Assembly: GCA_947474595.1 (NCBI GenBank)
Contig: CANJIV010000007.1
Location: forward strand, 54,961 to 118,960
DNA: 64,000 nucleotides
Source of the DNA: Solirubrobacterales bacterium
Lineage (GTDB): Bacteria; Actinomycetota; Thermoleophilia; Solirubrobacterales; Solirubrobacteraceae
Reading direction: 5' to 3'
Part shown: positions 10,503-18,360 of the stretch, one piece after another
Numbering within the stretch: position 1 is the stretch's first letter
How the letters are laid out: the number at the start of each line of letters is the position of its first letter
Translations under genes and position numbers: made by a program
Notes under the pieces: generated by a model
Told to the model about the DNA's origin: nothing
What the model saw: the letters and a program-made list of their open reading frames with translations, nothing else
The model's database searches: none

Positions 10503-11261
10503 CTAGATGGGACGCTGAGCCGAGACCGTTATGCGCACATAATCGACGATCAATGGCTCTTCTAGTTGGGCCGCCACGGCAGCTACGAAGGGAGCGCGTA
10601 ACCCCTCGTCAAGTCGCTGTAGGTGGCTGCCGAGAATCACTGTTTCGAGATATTCATGGGGCCTATCGCTGGTTGCCGTTACCTTGTGGAGCGCAGCAGA
10701 TATCTCGCAAAAACCAGCCCGCTCCATGTCAATGGTGGCTGCCTGTGGCGTGTCAAAAATCCATGGCCCACCCCAACCGGCCAGCGACTGACTAAACGCG
10801 GGCTCGATCGCAACAGCGGCGATCGCTGCACGAACCGAGGCTACATTGCCATCGCCTCCGTACTGGGCCAGTAGGCGCCCCCCGGGCTTAAGGGCGGCGA
10901 ACAGGCGACGGTAGAGATTGGCGTGATCGGGCACCCAGTGAAAGGTGGCGTTAGAGAAGATGACGTCGACGGGTTCCTCTAGTTGAAGTGAGCTGAGATC
11001 GGCCAGGCGCACATCGGCGCGATCGCCTAGCCTTGAACGCGCCTGCTCCACCATCGACGGAGCGCCATCGACAGCAATTACACGGCCCATCGGCAGTCGT
11101 GCGATCAGCGCCTCGGTCACAGCGCCACAGCCGCAGCCTGCATCTAGGGCCGTCTCGTCGCCACGGAGATCGAGGCTGTCAAGAAGTATCTGCCCGAGTT
11201 GGTGCACGGGTTTCGCGACAGCGTCATAAGAGGCTGCGTTCCACTCCCTAGCCGAACTCAT
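10503..11261 (-). CDS. Trans-aconitate 2-methyltransferase-like SAM methyltransferase
   Basis: The 252-residue class I methyltransferase shows motif I ETALDAGCGCGAVTEALIARL, the acidic residue at the end of beta-2 (VIAVDGAPSMVEQAR) and VIFSNATFHWVPDHANLYRRL, a pattern typical of Tam and related small-molecule methyltransferases. The exact substrate cannot be told. The ATG overlaps the pth stop (ATGA), so it lies in the rplY-pth operon upstream of mfd. Confidence 0.8.
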   Translation of the reverse strand: MSSAREWNAASYDAVAKPVHQLGQILLDSLDLRGDETALDAGCGCGAVTEALIARLPMGRVIAVDGAPSMVEQARSRLGDRADVRLADLSSLQLEEPVDVIFSNATFHWVPDHANLYRRLFAALKPGGRLLAQYGGDGNVASVRAAIAAVAIEPAFSQSLAGWGGPWIFDTPQAATIDMERAGFCEISAALHKVTATSDRPHEYLETVILGSHLQRLDEGLRAPFVAAVAAQLEEPLIVDYVRITVSAQRPI

Positions 11262-11824
11262 AAGCCACCATCGAGTGTTGCTCCAACGGCGTCGGCGGCC
11301 TGATCGACTAGGGCCTCGACAGCGGCGGACAACTCGCTAAAGCGCGCCAGTACGTAGCCAGCAACAACATCTGGGTCGGTGCTATCCGGGCGACCAACTC
11401 CAACCCGCACACGAGCGAAATCGCTACCCCCGCACTCTTTGGCTATCGACTTAAGTCCGTTATGGCCAGCGAGCCCGCCGCCCAGGCGAGTGCGGACATC
11501 GCCGAAGCCAAGGTCGATCTCATCGTGAACAACCACGACATGGTCGAGCGCCACTTGGAGGCTGCCCCGGGCTGGACCGACTGAGCGTCCGGCCTCGTTC
11601 ATGAACGTTTGTGGCGCCAAGATCGCGATCCGAGGACCGCCAACACCGGCACGCCCTTGGGTAATGCGCCCGTTGAACTTGCTTTTGGCCGCGGGAAGCT
11701 CCCAGCGCTGGGCGAGCCGCTCGACGACCGCGAAACCGACGTTATGACGGGTGCCGTCGTAACGGCTGCCGGGATTACCCAGGCCGACGATCAGCCAGTC
11801 GACAGGGGCGCCGCGCAGGCGCAG
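11258..11824 (-). CDS. pth: Peptidyl-tRNA hydrolase, with non-canonical start
   Basis: Pth releases tRNA from peptidyl-tRNAs that drop off the ribosome and is essential. The frame encodes DWLIVGLGNPGSRYDGTRHN (His of the catalytic set), then APQTFMNEAGRSVG, VVVHDEIDLGFGDVRTRLGG and GHNGLKSI, so a complete active site is present in about 180 residues. No ATG, GTG or TTG lies between the in-frame rplY stop (TAG, 11828-11830) and GLGNPG; the only candidate initiators are CTG at 11822-11824, 11816-11818 and 11792-11794. I annotate the first. A TTG at 11618-11620 would remove the N-terminal third with GLGNPG and is rejected. Read-through of the rplY TAG is an alternative. Confidence 0.85.
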   Translation of the reverse strand: MRLRGAPVDWLIVGLGNPGSRYDGTRHNVGFAVVERLAQRWELPAAKSKFNGRITQGRAGVGGPRIAILAPQTFMNEAGRSVGPARGSLQVALDHVVVVHDEIDLGFGDVRTRLGGGLAGHNGLKSIAKECGGSDFARVRVGVGRPDSTDPDVVAGYVLARFSELSAAVEALVDQAADAVGATLDGGL

Positions 11825-11827
11825 GAG

Positions 11828-12544
11828 CTACTCGCTCGCTTGGTCGGCGTCGGCGTCGGCGTCGTCACCGCTATCGCCATCGCCATCGTCGCTGTCGCCG
11901 TCGTCACCGCTAGCGCTGGTTTCTTCACCAACCACAGCAGTCTCCTCCTCGATCTCGGAGCTCTCTTCAACTTCGACCCGCGGCGGACTGAGGTTGGCGA
12001 TCACTGTGTGCTCAAGGTCGTCGAGAAGCGTGACTCCTGCCGGTGGCACAACTGCCGACAACATGACGGTGTCATTGATCTCCATCGCCGAGACATCGTG
12101 TGAGATCGAGTCAGGGATGTCGGCCGGCAGTGCTTCGATATTGAGCTCGTGAGTGACGTGTTCCAGAACGCCGCCCTCCTTGACGCCAGGCGCATTCTCG
12201 CCCCCGGTTAGCTCTAGCACCGTAGTCGCCTGAATCGGCTTGTTGAGATCTACGCGCAGAAAGTCAACGTGCATCGTGGCGCTATTGACTGGATGTCGTT
12301 GCTCGTCCTTTAGAACAACTGCCTCTGCCTTGCCGCCCTCAAGCGTAAGTTCGATAACGGCGCCACCGCCAGCTAGCGCAATGCGCAAGTCGCGGGCGTC
12401 AACGTCAAATGCCAACGGCTCCTCGCCGCCGCCATAAACTACGCCAGGGATCCGGCCCGACCGGCGCAGGCGACGCGTTGCGCGCGAGCCCTCGGCAGTG
12501 CGAGAGGATCCGGCGAGAGTGGTGGTGTCTTTTGAGGCAGCCAT
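11828..12544 (-). CDS. rplY: 50S ribosomal protein L25/CTC family with acidic tail
   Basis: L25/CTC binds 5S rRNA. The 238-residue protein has the L25 domain (about 1-95: RRLRRSGRIPGVVYGG, VVLKDEQRHPVNSATMHVDFLRVD) and the CTC beta domain (100-195: GVLEHVTHELNIEALPADIPD, DTVMLSAVVPPAGVTLLDD). It ends in about 40 residues of almost pure Glu, Asp, Ser, Gly and Ala, coded by GAC/GTC-type near-repeats. TACCAT lies 12 nt before the ATG. The stop is followed in the same frame by pth, so the two are probably translationally coupled or share read-through. Confidence 0.93.
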   Translation of the reverse strand: MAASKDTTTLAGSSRTAEGSRATRRLRRSGRIPGVVYGGGEEPLAFDVDARDLRIALAGGGAVIELTLEGGKAEAVVLKDEQRHPVNSATMHVDFLRVDLNKPIQATTVLELTGGENAPGVKEGGVLEHVTHELNIEALPADIPDSISHDVSAMEINDTVMLSAVVPPAGVTLLDDLEHTVIANLSPPRVEVEESSEIEEETAVVGEETSASGDDGDSDDGDGDSGDDADADADQASE

Positions 12545-12712
12545 CAGCGGTTGGGGATGGTAGCGAATCGGCGACCGAGAGCCCCTTGCGGGTCTAGGGG
12601 CCCTCCGACGCGGGAGAGCAAGAGGGCCGACACGAGCGAGGCGGTCCTAGAAATGACCGCAGCCATCCCCGAGCACCAGTGCGCGGGCGGCCCTAACGCA
12701 TCGAGCGCGCTG

Positions 12713-13069
12713 CTAGCAGTCGCTCTCGAGTCCGATCGGCGCACCGACCTTGATCACGGTTACGTCAAATCCTGTCAACAGATTTCCTGCACGCGCCACG
12801 GTCACGCACTGCACTAGCGGTAGTGTCGTACCCACCCTCCAGACGACCCGTGCGGCTGCGCTTCGAGAGGCGATCGAAAACTTCGACGGGCCGTCGTAGC
12901 GCAGTAACTTGAAGGTTCCCGGATGCGCTATCGATTGGGCGCGTATCGCATCAACCACTGCGGTCCTCTCTGTATTGGCGGTAGCAAACAAGCGCGCCAA
13001 AATGAGGCTGACGACAAGGAACACGACTGCTGCGGTGGCGAACAGCGCAATGCGCTTTGAGCGAAACAT
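12713..13069 (-). CDS. Single-pass membrane protein, unknown function
   Basis: This 118-residue protein has a short basic N-terminus, one membrane segment (residues 8-28, ALFATAAVVFLVVSLILARLF) and an extracytoplasmic domain with two Cys residues (VQCVTVAR and the C-terminal SDC) that could form a disulfide. The external part reads like a small beta-rich domain (FKLLRYDGPSKFSIAS, TLPLVQCVTVARAGNLLTGFDVTVIKVG). I do not recognise the family. It opposes the DUF4235 gene, with 128 bp between start codons. Confidence 0.6.
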   Translation of the reverse strand: MFRSKRIALFATAAVVFLVVSLILARLFATANTERTAVVDAIRAQSIAHPGTFKLLRYDGPSKFSIASRSAAARVVWRVGTTLPLVQCVTVARAGNLLTGFDVTVIKVGAPIGLESDC

Positions 13070-13197
13070 CTAAGTCCAATGATGCCCTACCGAGGAGGGC
13101 GGTCGAGTTTCTAGCCCTAGCGCGATGGCTAGAGCTGATCGCCAAGCGCGTGTGCCCTCGGCAGCCAACTCGGTCACAGGCATGTAGGCTCAGGGCC

Positions 13198-13533
13198 GTG
13201 AGGCTCGTTCTTAAGCCATTTGCAATCGTGCTCGGCGCTCTCGCTGGCGTCCTCTCGCGGCGCCTGTTCGCGATCATCTGGAGCTGGATTGACCCACAAG
13301 AAGATCCGCCATCGCCAACCGCTGCCGACGTGACGGTTGCCAAGGCCGTCGGTGCAGCAGCACTTCAAGGCGCCGTCTTCGCCGCAACTAGCGCAGCAGT
13401 TGACCGCGCCGGCGCTCGAGGAGTGTGGAACCTGACCGGAGTCCGGCTCGGTCCCAAGAGCAGCAGGGCTCAGAGGAAAGCCGCGAAGGCCGCTGCTAAT
13501 ACCGAGATACAGAGAGAACAGACTCAGCCCTAG
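13198..13533 (+). CDS. DUF4235 family membrane protein
   Basis: The 111-residue protein matches the DUF4235 layout known from Actinobacteria: N-terminal VLKPFAIVLGALAGVLSRRLF (membrane segment), WSWIDPQEDPP loop, then VGAAALQGAVFAATSAAVDRAGARGVWNLTG and a basic tail. The function of the family is not established. I chose GTG at 13198 because TAGGCT lies 7 nt upstream and the family starts at this point; a longer frame to 13057 overlaps the opposing gene. Confidence 0.78.
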   Translation: MRLVLKPFAIVLGALAGVLSRRLFAIIWSWIDPQEDPPSPTAADVTVAKAVGAAALQGAVFAATSAAVDRAGARGVWNLTGVRLGPKSSRAQRKAAKAAANTEIQREQTQP

Positions 13534-13551
13534 TTGAGCCTGTCAGTGAGC

Positions 13552-13902
13552 CTAAGACGTCTCCCCGCGATTACGATCGCCTCCGCCTGCGCGCAGAATG
13601 AACCCCCGCGACGAGAGGGTTTCAAGCGAATCCTCAAAGGCGGCAAAGTCGCGAGCGACCAACTGATCAATTGGGCGCCCGTTAGGACCTAAGCGCCGCA
13701 CCCAGCGGCGCAGTAGAGCCGCACCCCCACGCTCCTCGCCGTCGGCCAACAGAAGCAGTAGTAATCCCAACTCTGGACGGTGGTCGAGCTGGCCTGAGAG
13801 CAGTTCGAGGGGGCTGCAGCCAAGGATGACGCAGAGCTCGTCTTCGTCGAGTCCCAGGAGGTCCATCAACCGCGCAGCATCGCCAGATGACTGAGCAGTC
13901 AC
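13552..13902 (-). CDS. Small helical protein downstream of prs, possibly HTH
   Basis: The 116-residue protein starts with GTG 3 nt after the prs stop, so it is probably in the glmU-prs operon. Residues 10-45 (LMDLLGLDEDELCVILGCSPLELLSGQ) resemble a short helix-turn-helix, followed by a Leu-rich helix and GPNGRPIDQLVARDFAAFEDSLETL. The second part recalls the toxin-binding domain of MbcA/ParS/Xre antitoxins, but no toxin gene is adjacent. That resemblance is weak and is inference. It does not continue any neighbouring reading frame. Confidence 0.55.
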   Translation of the reverse strand: MTAQSSGDAARLMDLLGLDEDELCVILGCSPLELLSGQLDHRPELGLLLLLLADGEERGGAALLRRWVRRLGPNGRPIDQLVARDFAAFEDSLETLSSRGFILRAGGGDRNRGETS

Positions 13903-13905
13903 GGC

Positions 13906-14925
13906 CTAGAACAGCTGGTTCTCGCCGCCGAAGACCTCGCTCACCGAATCGTCGGTGAAGATGCGGCGGATCGAATCAGTGAGCAGCTCAGCGCAAGATA
14001 GGACGCGAATGTTCGGGGGTGCTCCAGCGCGCAGAGGAATCGTGTCGGTGACAACGATCTGCTCAAACTTAGACGAGGCGAGGTTTTCGTACGCGTTGCC
14101 AGAGAACACTGCATGAGTGGCAGCAGCATGAACGCAGATGGCGCCCTCATCTATCACCGTTTGGGCGGCCGCCTTTAGCGTTCCTGCGGTGTCAATCATG
14201 TCGTCGACGATCACTGCGGTCCTACCTTTAACATCGCCGATCACATAACCGATCTCGGCGACCTGGTGGTCTGGGCGCTCTTTGTTGAGAATCGCCAGTT
14301 CGGCGCCGATCTTGGAGGCGAAGTTCTTCGCCGTCTTGACCCGACCAGCGTCAGGGGCGACGACGACGAGGTCCTTGAGTCCTTGGTCTGCGAAGTACTG
14401 GGTGAGCATGAATACCGCCGTCATGTGGTCTAGCGGCTTTGAGAAGAAGCCTTGGATCTGGCCAGTGTGTAAGTCCATCGCCAAGACGCGGTCAGCGCCA
14501 GCGCCCTCAAGCATGCGGGCGACCAAGCGTGACGTAATCGGCTCACGTGGAGCGGACTTCTTATCCTGGCGCGAGTAGCCATACCAAGGCATCACGGCGA
14601 TCACGCGGTGAGCAGAGGCACCGACGGCTGCGTCGATCATCACCAGCAGCTCCATCAGAGCGTCGTTGGCGTTAATACCAGTCGCTGGATTTTCGCAAGT
14701 CGGCTGGACGATGAAGACGTCAGCGCCACGGATCGACTCCCCGTAGCGGCAGTAGACCTCGCCGTTTGAGAATGTCTTGAGTGTGACCGGGCCAAGCTCG
14801 ACGCCGAGCTTCTCGGCGATTCGCTGAGCAAGCTCTGGATTAGCCCTGCCTGAGAACAGCATCAGCCGCTTGTCGTAGCCGACCTGAAGGCTGTGGCGAG
14901 CCAAGTGTGCCTCGATGTTGCTCAT
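13906..14925 (-). CDS. prs: Ribose-phosphate pyrophosphokinase (PRPP synthetase)
   Basis: Prs makes PRPP from ribose 5-phosphate and ATP, feeding purine, pyrimidine, His and Trp synthesis. The 339-residue protein shows FSGRANPELAQRIAEKLGV, FSNGEVYCRYGESIRGADVF, the flexible-loop region GYSRQDKKSAPREPI, DLHTGQIQGFF and the PRPP loop AVIVDDMIDTAGT. It is longer than average by a C-terminal tail. It follows glmU by 34 bp, and a TAGACT hexamer 9 nt before the ATG suggests that it also has its own leaderless promoter. Confidence 0.97.
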   Translation of the reverse strand: MSNIEAHLARHSLQVGYDKRLMLFSGRANPELAQRIAEKLGVELGPVTLKTFSNGEVYCRYGESIRGADVFIVQPTCENPATGINANDALMELLVMIDAAVGASAHRVIAVMPWYGYSRQDKKSAPREPITSRLVARMLEGAGADRVLAMDLHTGQIQGFFSKPLDHMTAVFMLTQYFADQGLKDLVVVAPDAGRVKTAKNFASKIGAELAILNKERPDHQVAEIGYVIGDVKGRTAVIVDDMIDTAGTLKAAAQTVIDEGAICVHAAATHAVFSGNAYENLASSKFEQIVVTDTIPLRAGAPPNIRVLSCAELLTDSIRRIFTDDSVSEVFGGENQLF

Positions 14926-14934
14926 TAAACGATG

Positions 14935-14940
14935 AGTCTA
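14935..14940 (-). promoter_or_regulatory. -10-like TAGACT, 9 nt before prs ATG
   Basis: Same hexamer and similar placement as before pucR and dnaX; it implies an internal leaderless promoter between glmU and prs. Confidence 0.45.
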
Positions 14941-14959
14941 AGCATTGAAGGCGACGGCG

Positions 14960-16330
14960 TCACTCTTGCTTGCGCGCATCGTAGTCCTCGACATTCTCTT
15001 GACGCGCCCGAGCGAACCCCATCGCTCGATCGGGGATGTCGCTAGTGATCGTGGACCCGGCTGCCGTACGGGCGCCGTCACCAATCGTTACCGGCGCTAC
15101 CAGCGAAACGTGGACGCCGCCTTGAACGCCACTGCCGATCTTCGTACGGTGCTTTGCGCGGCCGTCGTAGTTGGCAGTAATCGTGCTCGCGCCGAGATTG
15201 GTCTGCTCTCCCACGTCAGCGTCGCCTATGTAGGAGAGATGGGGCACCTTGCTGCCGACGCCAATGTGGCTGTTTTTGATCTCAACAAAGGCGCCTGCCT
15301 TGGCGCCGCTCTCAAGTACCGTGGCTGGTCGCAGGTATGCAAACGGCCCGATCGAAGCACCGGAGTGAGCGGTTGCCTGCACTAGATAGGAGTGTGGCAC
15401 GACTACCTCTGAGCCCAGTAAGCAGTCCACTAGCGTCGTTAGTGGCCCGATCTTGCACCGTTCCCCAATCACGGTAGCGCCGCGCAGGAAAGAGGATGGC
15501 TCTACAACGGTGTCGCGGCCGATCTTGACGTCGGCCTCAATTAAAGTCGAGCCGGGGTCAACGATGGTTACCCCAGCGCGCATGTGGCCCTCGATGATTC
15601 GCTGCTGGGCAAGTGCTGTGACGGCCGCGAGACCGACGCGATCGTTGACACCCAGAGTTAGGGTCCAATCCTCAACGAGATGGGCACCGACCAGGTGGCC
15701 TGCTGCGCGCATCACCACCAACACATCGGGAAGGTAGTACTCGCCCTGGGCGTTGTCAGATTTGATGTGTTCAAGAGCGTCGAGCAACGGACCACCGTCA
15801 AAGGCGAAGACGCCGCTGTTGACTTCAGCGATCGCAAGCTCGGCTGCGGTCGCATCTCCATCGGCCTTGGTCTCGACGACCCGCTCAACATTTCCGTCAC
15901 TATCGCGTACCACGCGGCCGTAGCCCGCCGGGTCGTCTAGCTCCATTGTGACCATCGTGGCTGCGGCTCCACTGGCCCCGTGTGCGGCCACTAAGCCAGC
16001 GATCGCCTCGGAGGTAATCAGGGGAACATCGCCGGAGAGAATCAGTACGACCGAGTCGCGATTGATGTGCGCGGCGGCAGCCTTGACTGCGTCCCCGGTC
16101 CCCTTGGCCTCTTGCTGGATCGCCAACTCGACGCCTGCTGGCAATACGTTCTCCAAACCACTGCCGGGCGAACCGACGACGATGACCCTCTCCGCACCGG
16201 CTTCTAGGGCCGCGCGGACCGGCCAGATAATCATCGCTAATCCACAGACCGGGTGAAGCACCTTGGGGGTATCGGAGACCATGCGGGTGCCTTGGCCTGC
16301 AGCGAGAATCACGACAGTTGGTGCTGGCAT
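14960..16330 (-). CDS. glmU: Bifunctional GlmU (glucosamine-1-P acetyltransferase / UDP-GlcNAc pyrophosphorylase)
   Basis: GlmU makes UDP-GlcNAc for peptidoglycan. The 456-residue protein has the pyrophosphorylase signature VVILAAGQGTRMVSDTPKVLHPV, then GSGLENVL, LSGDVPLI and EVNSGVFAFD, followed by a left-handed beta-helix acetyltransferase domain (ATVIGERCKIGP, AFVEIKNSHIGVGSKVPHLSYIGDADVG, NLGASTITANYDG). The start at MPAPT (16330) is 13 codons inside the longest frame; it directly precedes VVILAAGQG and has TACGAT 6 nt upstream. The tRNA-Gln gene lies 89 bp away in divergent orientation, as in other actinobacteria. Confidence 0.97.
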   Translation of the reverse strand: MPAPTVVILAAGQGTRMVSDTPKVLHPVCGLAMIIWPVRAALEAGAERVIVVGSPGSGLENVLPAGVELAIQQEAKGTGDAVKAAAAHINRDSVVLILSGDVPLITSEAIAGLVAAHGASGAAATMVTMELDDPAGYGRVVRDSDGNVERVVETKADGDATAAELAIAEVNSGVFAFDGGPLLDALEHIKSDNAQGEYYLPDVLVVMRAAGHLVGAHLVEDWTLTLGVNDRVGLAAVTALAQQRIIEGHMRAGVTIVDPGSTLIEADVKIGRDTVVEPSSFLRGATVIGERCKIGPLTTLVDCLLGSEVVVPHSYLVQATAHSGASIGPFAYLRPATVLESGAKAGAFVEIKNSHIGVGSKVPHLSYIGDADVGEQTNLGASTITANYDGRAKHRTKIGSGVQGGVHVSLVAPVTIGDGARTAAGSTITSDIPDRAMGFARARQENVEDYDARKQE

Positions 16331-16418
16331 AAGATGATCGTATCCGCGACGGCGATGCAACGCCCACAACAGCCAGCGAGGCGAGGTACTCTCGCGGTGC
16401 CTAGAATCCTTAATTCGT

Positions 16419-16489
16419 TGGGGGGTCGTCTAATGGCAAGACACCGGCCTTTGGCGCCGGCTATCGGGGTTCGAGTCCCTGCCCCCCAG
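16419..16489 (+). tRNA. tRNA-Gln (anticodon TTG)
   Basis: The 71-nt cloverleaf has acceptor TGGGGGG (16419-16425) pairing with CCCCCCA (16482-16488), D-arm GTCTAATGGCAAGAC, anticodon stem-loop CCGGC-CTTTGGC-GCCGG reading CAA codons, and T-arm CGGGGTTCGAGTCCCTG. The discriminator is G489. CCA is not encoded. Confidence 0.96.
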
Positions 16490-16553
16490 CTTTTCTAGGG
16501 CCAAACCAGCCCTACGCAAACGACAGCGCATCTGCAATTAGCGGCCTTGCTGG

Positions 16554-16682
16554 CTAGAGCGGGAGGGATGCCTCTACGGTTGTGCCGACTCCGTATGTCG
16601 ACTCAAAGATGATGGTCGCGCCAAGCAGTTCGGCTCGTTCGCACGTGCCCAATATGCCAAACCCGCAGACCGGGCTCACGAA
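16554..16682 (-). pseudogene. Relic of a sensor histidine kinase C-terminus
   Basis: Reading the minus strand down to a TAG at 16554-16556 gives CGFGILGTCERAELLGATII then FESTYGVGTTVEASLPL. This is the G2-box end of the HATPase domain of NarL/LuxR-system kinases (usually GFGLLGMRERAE..GG, then GTTV...LPL). No start codon, phosphoacceptor or N-box region is present and the MTAP-like gene abuts upstream, so about 43 codons of a once longer gene remain. Substitutions such as R-to-C in the LRER motif fit decay. Confidence 0.75.
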
Positions 16683-16707
16683 GTGATGCCGGGCGCGGCT
16701 CAGTAAC

Positions 16708-17502
16708 TCAGTCGTGGAAGCGATAGACGACCCCTGGGGGCGTCAACGCCTCGACATCTATCGCTGGGAGTGCTTGGCCTAAGACGGCACCAAACGCTGC
16801 TGCGCTGCTAGTCATTAGCCGGCTCAGCTCTTCGATCGGGGTTGGCTGCTCGCTTACGCCGTTTGCGTAGTCGGTCGCGTACCCCATCAACGCAAATGGG
16901 ATTTCAGACTCGCCGCAGAGAACAGCCTCGGGGCCAGCCGTCTGGCTGACCGCCGTCACACCAGCGCTCGCAAGCGTCCGAATCTCGCTGGCGGTGTTAA
17001 AGCGCGGCCCGTCAACGTGGCCGTAGCAGCCGCCGTCACGGCCGTGGATACCGGCCCGCTGAGCCGCGGCAACTAGCACCTTGCGCAAGTCATCACAGTA
17101 AGCAGGGCCGATGATCCAGTGGGCTCGCTCATGGTGGCCAGCCTCCGTAGAGAAGGTGCACAGCGATCCATCTGGCAGCCGGTTTGAGAGGAAGTGCAGG
17201 TCATCGAAGAAGATGAGGCTCCCTAGTGTCAGGTCGCGCTCAACGGCGCCACAGGCCGTACAGCTGATCACAGCACGGGCGCCGAGTTCGGCCAGTGCCC
17301 AGATATTGGCACGGTGATTGACATGATTAGAGAGGCGCGCGTGACCTTCGCCGTGACGCGAGATATGTAAGACATCGACTCCGGAAACGGTGCCTTGGGA
17401 CACCAACGCTGCTCCGTATGGAGTCTCGACGTCGTGCAATACGGCGTACTCAATGCCAGGCAAAGAGTGGGCCGCTGAGCCAGTGATAATGCCGATTGCC
17501 AT
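16708..17502 (-). CDS. Purine nucleoside / methylthioadenosine phosphorylase family
   Basis: This family cleaves purine nucleosides or 5'-methylthioadenosine with phosphate. The 264-residue protein shows IGIITGSAAHSLPG, ISRHGEGHARLSNHVNHRAN (phosphate and ribose contacts), VISCTACGAVERDL and the purine-site segment SQTAGPEAVLCGESEIPFALMGYATDYANG. The TDYANG variant leaves the base preference open; MtnP, hypoxanthine or another purine substrate are all possible. It lies 8 bp downstream of the cyclase gene and probably shares its transcript. Confidence 0.85.
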   Translation of the reverse strand: MAIGIITGSAAHSLPGIEYAVLHDVETPYGAALVSQGTVSGVDVLHISRHGEGHARLSNHVNHRANIWALAELGARAVISCTACGAVERDLTLGSLIFFDDLHFLSNRLPDGSLCTFSTEAGHHERAHWIIGPAYCDDLRKVLVAAAQRAGIHGRDGGCYGHVDGPRFNTASEIRTLASAGVTAVSQTAGPEAVLCGESEIPFALMGYATDYANGVSEQPTPIEELSRLMTSSAAAFGAVLGQALPAIDVEALTPPGVVYRFHD

Positions 17503-17510
17503 GGCTAGGA

Positions 17511-18272
17511 TCAGTCAGGGACGATCGCTACAACGCGAGCTGGTGCCGCGCTAGCGCCGACGATTCGGAGAGGGAAGCAGGCCACTTGAAATCCTTTGGA
17601 TGGTAGTTGGGCCAAGTTTGTCAAGCGCTCGATCTGAGAGTACGGAAGGTCGGCCTGGTGCGCAGCCCAAAACACGCCGGTTGCATCACTGGCTAGGGCG
17701 TCTAGGGCCTGCAAATGCAACGGCCGATCCCACCCCCAGCAATCGATCCCCATCACTCGAATGCCAGCATCAAAGAGGTGGTGGGTCGCCTCTGCGGTGA
17801 CACCTGGGCCTCTTGCGATGTAGTCCAGCTCCTTATAAAAGACGTCGCGTCCAGTGTGGATTAGAACGATGTCAAGCGGCTTTAGCTTGTGGCCAATGCG
17901 GAGCAGCTCTTCATCAATTTCGGCCGACGTGACCGCGTCTCCATCCTCCTTATGAGTCATGTCCAACACGACACCAGGCGCAAAGAACCACTCCAGCGGC
18001 AACTCATCGATTGCCTGGGCAGGCTTGCCGGCGATCGTTGAGTTGTAGTGCAGTGGTGCGTCGAGGTGGGTTGAGTTGTGAGTCATGAAGCGCTGGAAGG
18101 ACTCCGTCGCCCAGCCCTCGCCGTCGCGAAGCAGCCTCGTAGGAACACCAAACATCGACTCAGCGACCTTGGCTCCAGCAGCGTGGTCAGAGAAGGTGAT
18201 CTCGGTCCTGAGCAGCTCTGGTAGTTCGGATGAGTTGTTTTCGATTGCAGCGGACAGATCAATTATTGGCAT
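17511..18272 (-). CDS. Cyclase family / kynurenine-formamidase-like hydrolase
   Basis: The 253-residue protein carries the metal-binding signature of the cyclase/KynB superfamily, HNSTHLDAPLHY (form HxxTHxDxPxH, residues about 66-77), plus the lower motif LIHTGRD and IDCWGWD. Members hydrolyse N-formylkynurenine or other amide/lactone substrates with zinc or manganese. The substrate cannot be read from sequence; lack of other tryptophan-catabolic genes nearby weakens a KynB call. I start at the ATG at 18272 because TAGGCT lies 7 nt upstream; the longer frame to 18326 adds an atypical extension. Confidence 0.82.
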   Translation of the reverse strand: MPIIDLSAAIENNSSELPELLRTEITFSDHAAGAKVAESMFGVPTRLLRDGEGWATESFQRFMTHNSTHLDAPLHYNSTIAGKPAQAIDELPLEWFFAPGVVLDMTHKEDGDAVTSAEIDEELLRIGHKLKPLDIVLIHTGRDVFYKELDYIARGPGVTAEATHHLFDAGIRVMGIDCWGWDRPLHLQALDALASDATGVFWAAHQADLPYSQIERLTNLAQLPSKGFQVACFPLRIVGASAAPARVVAIVPD

Positions 18273-18360
18273 ACAGGCGAGCCTAACTTGTTCTGTCCTT
18301 CGCAGCCAACTAGAAGCTAGAAGCAACCTCCCGCAAGCGGTGGGCCGCTAGGGGTGACTT

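Noticed and set aside
11609..12103. 164-aa plus-strand ORF over pth and rplY
   Set aside because: It is the reverse of two real genes; its repeats are the mirror of the rplY acidic tail.
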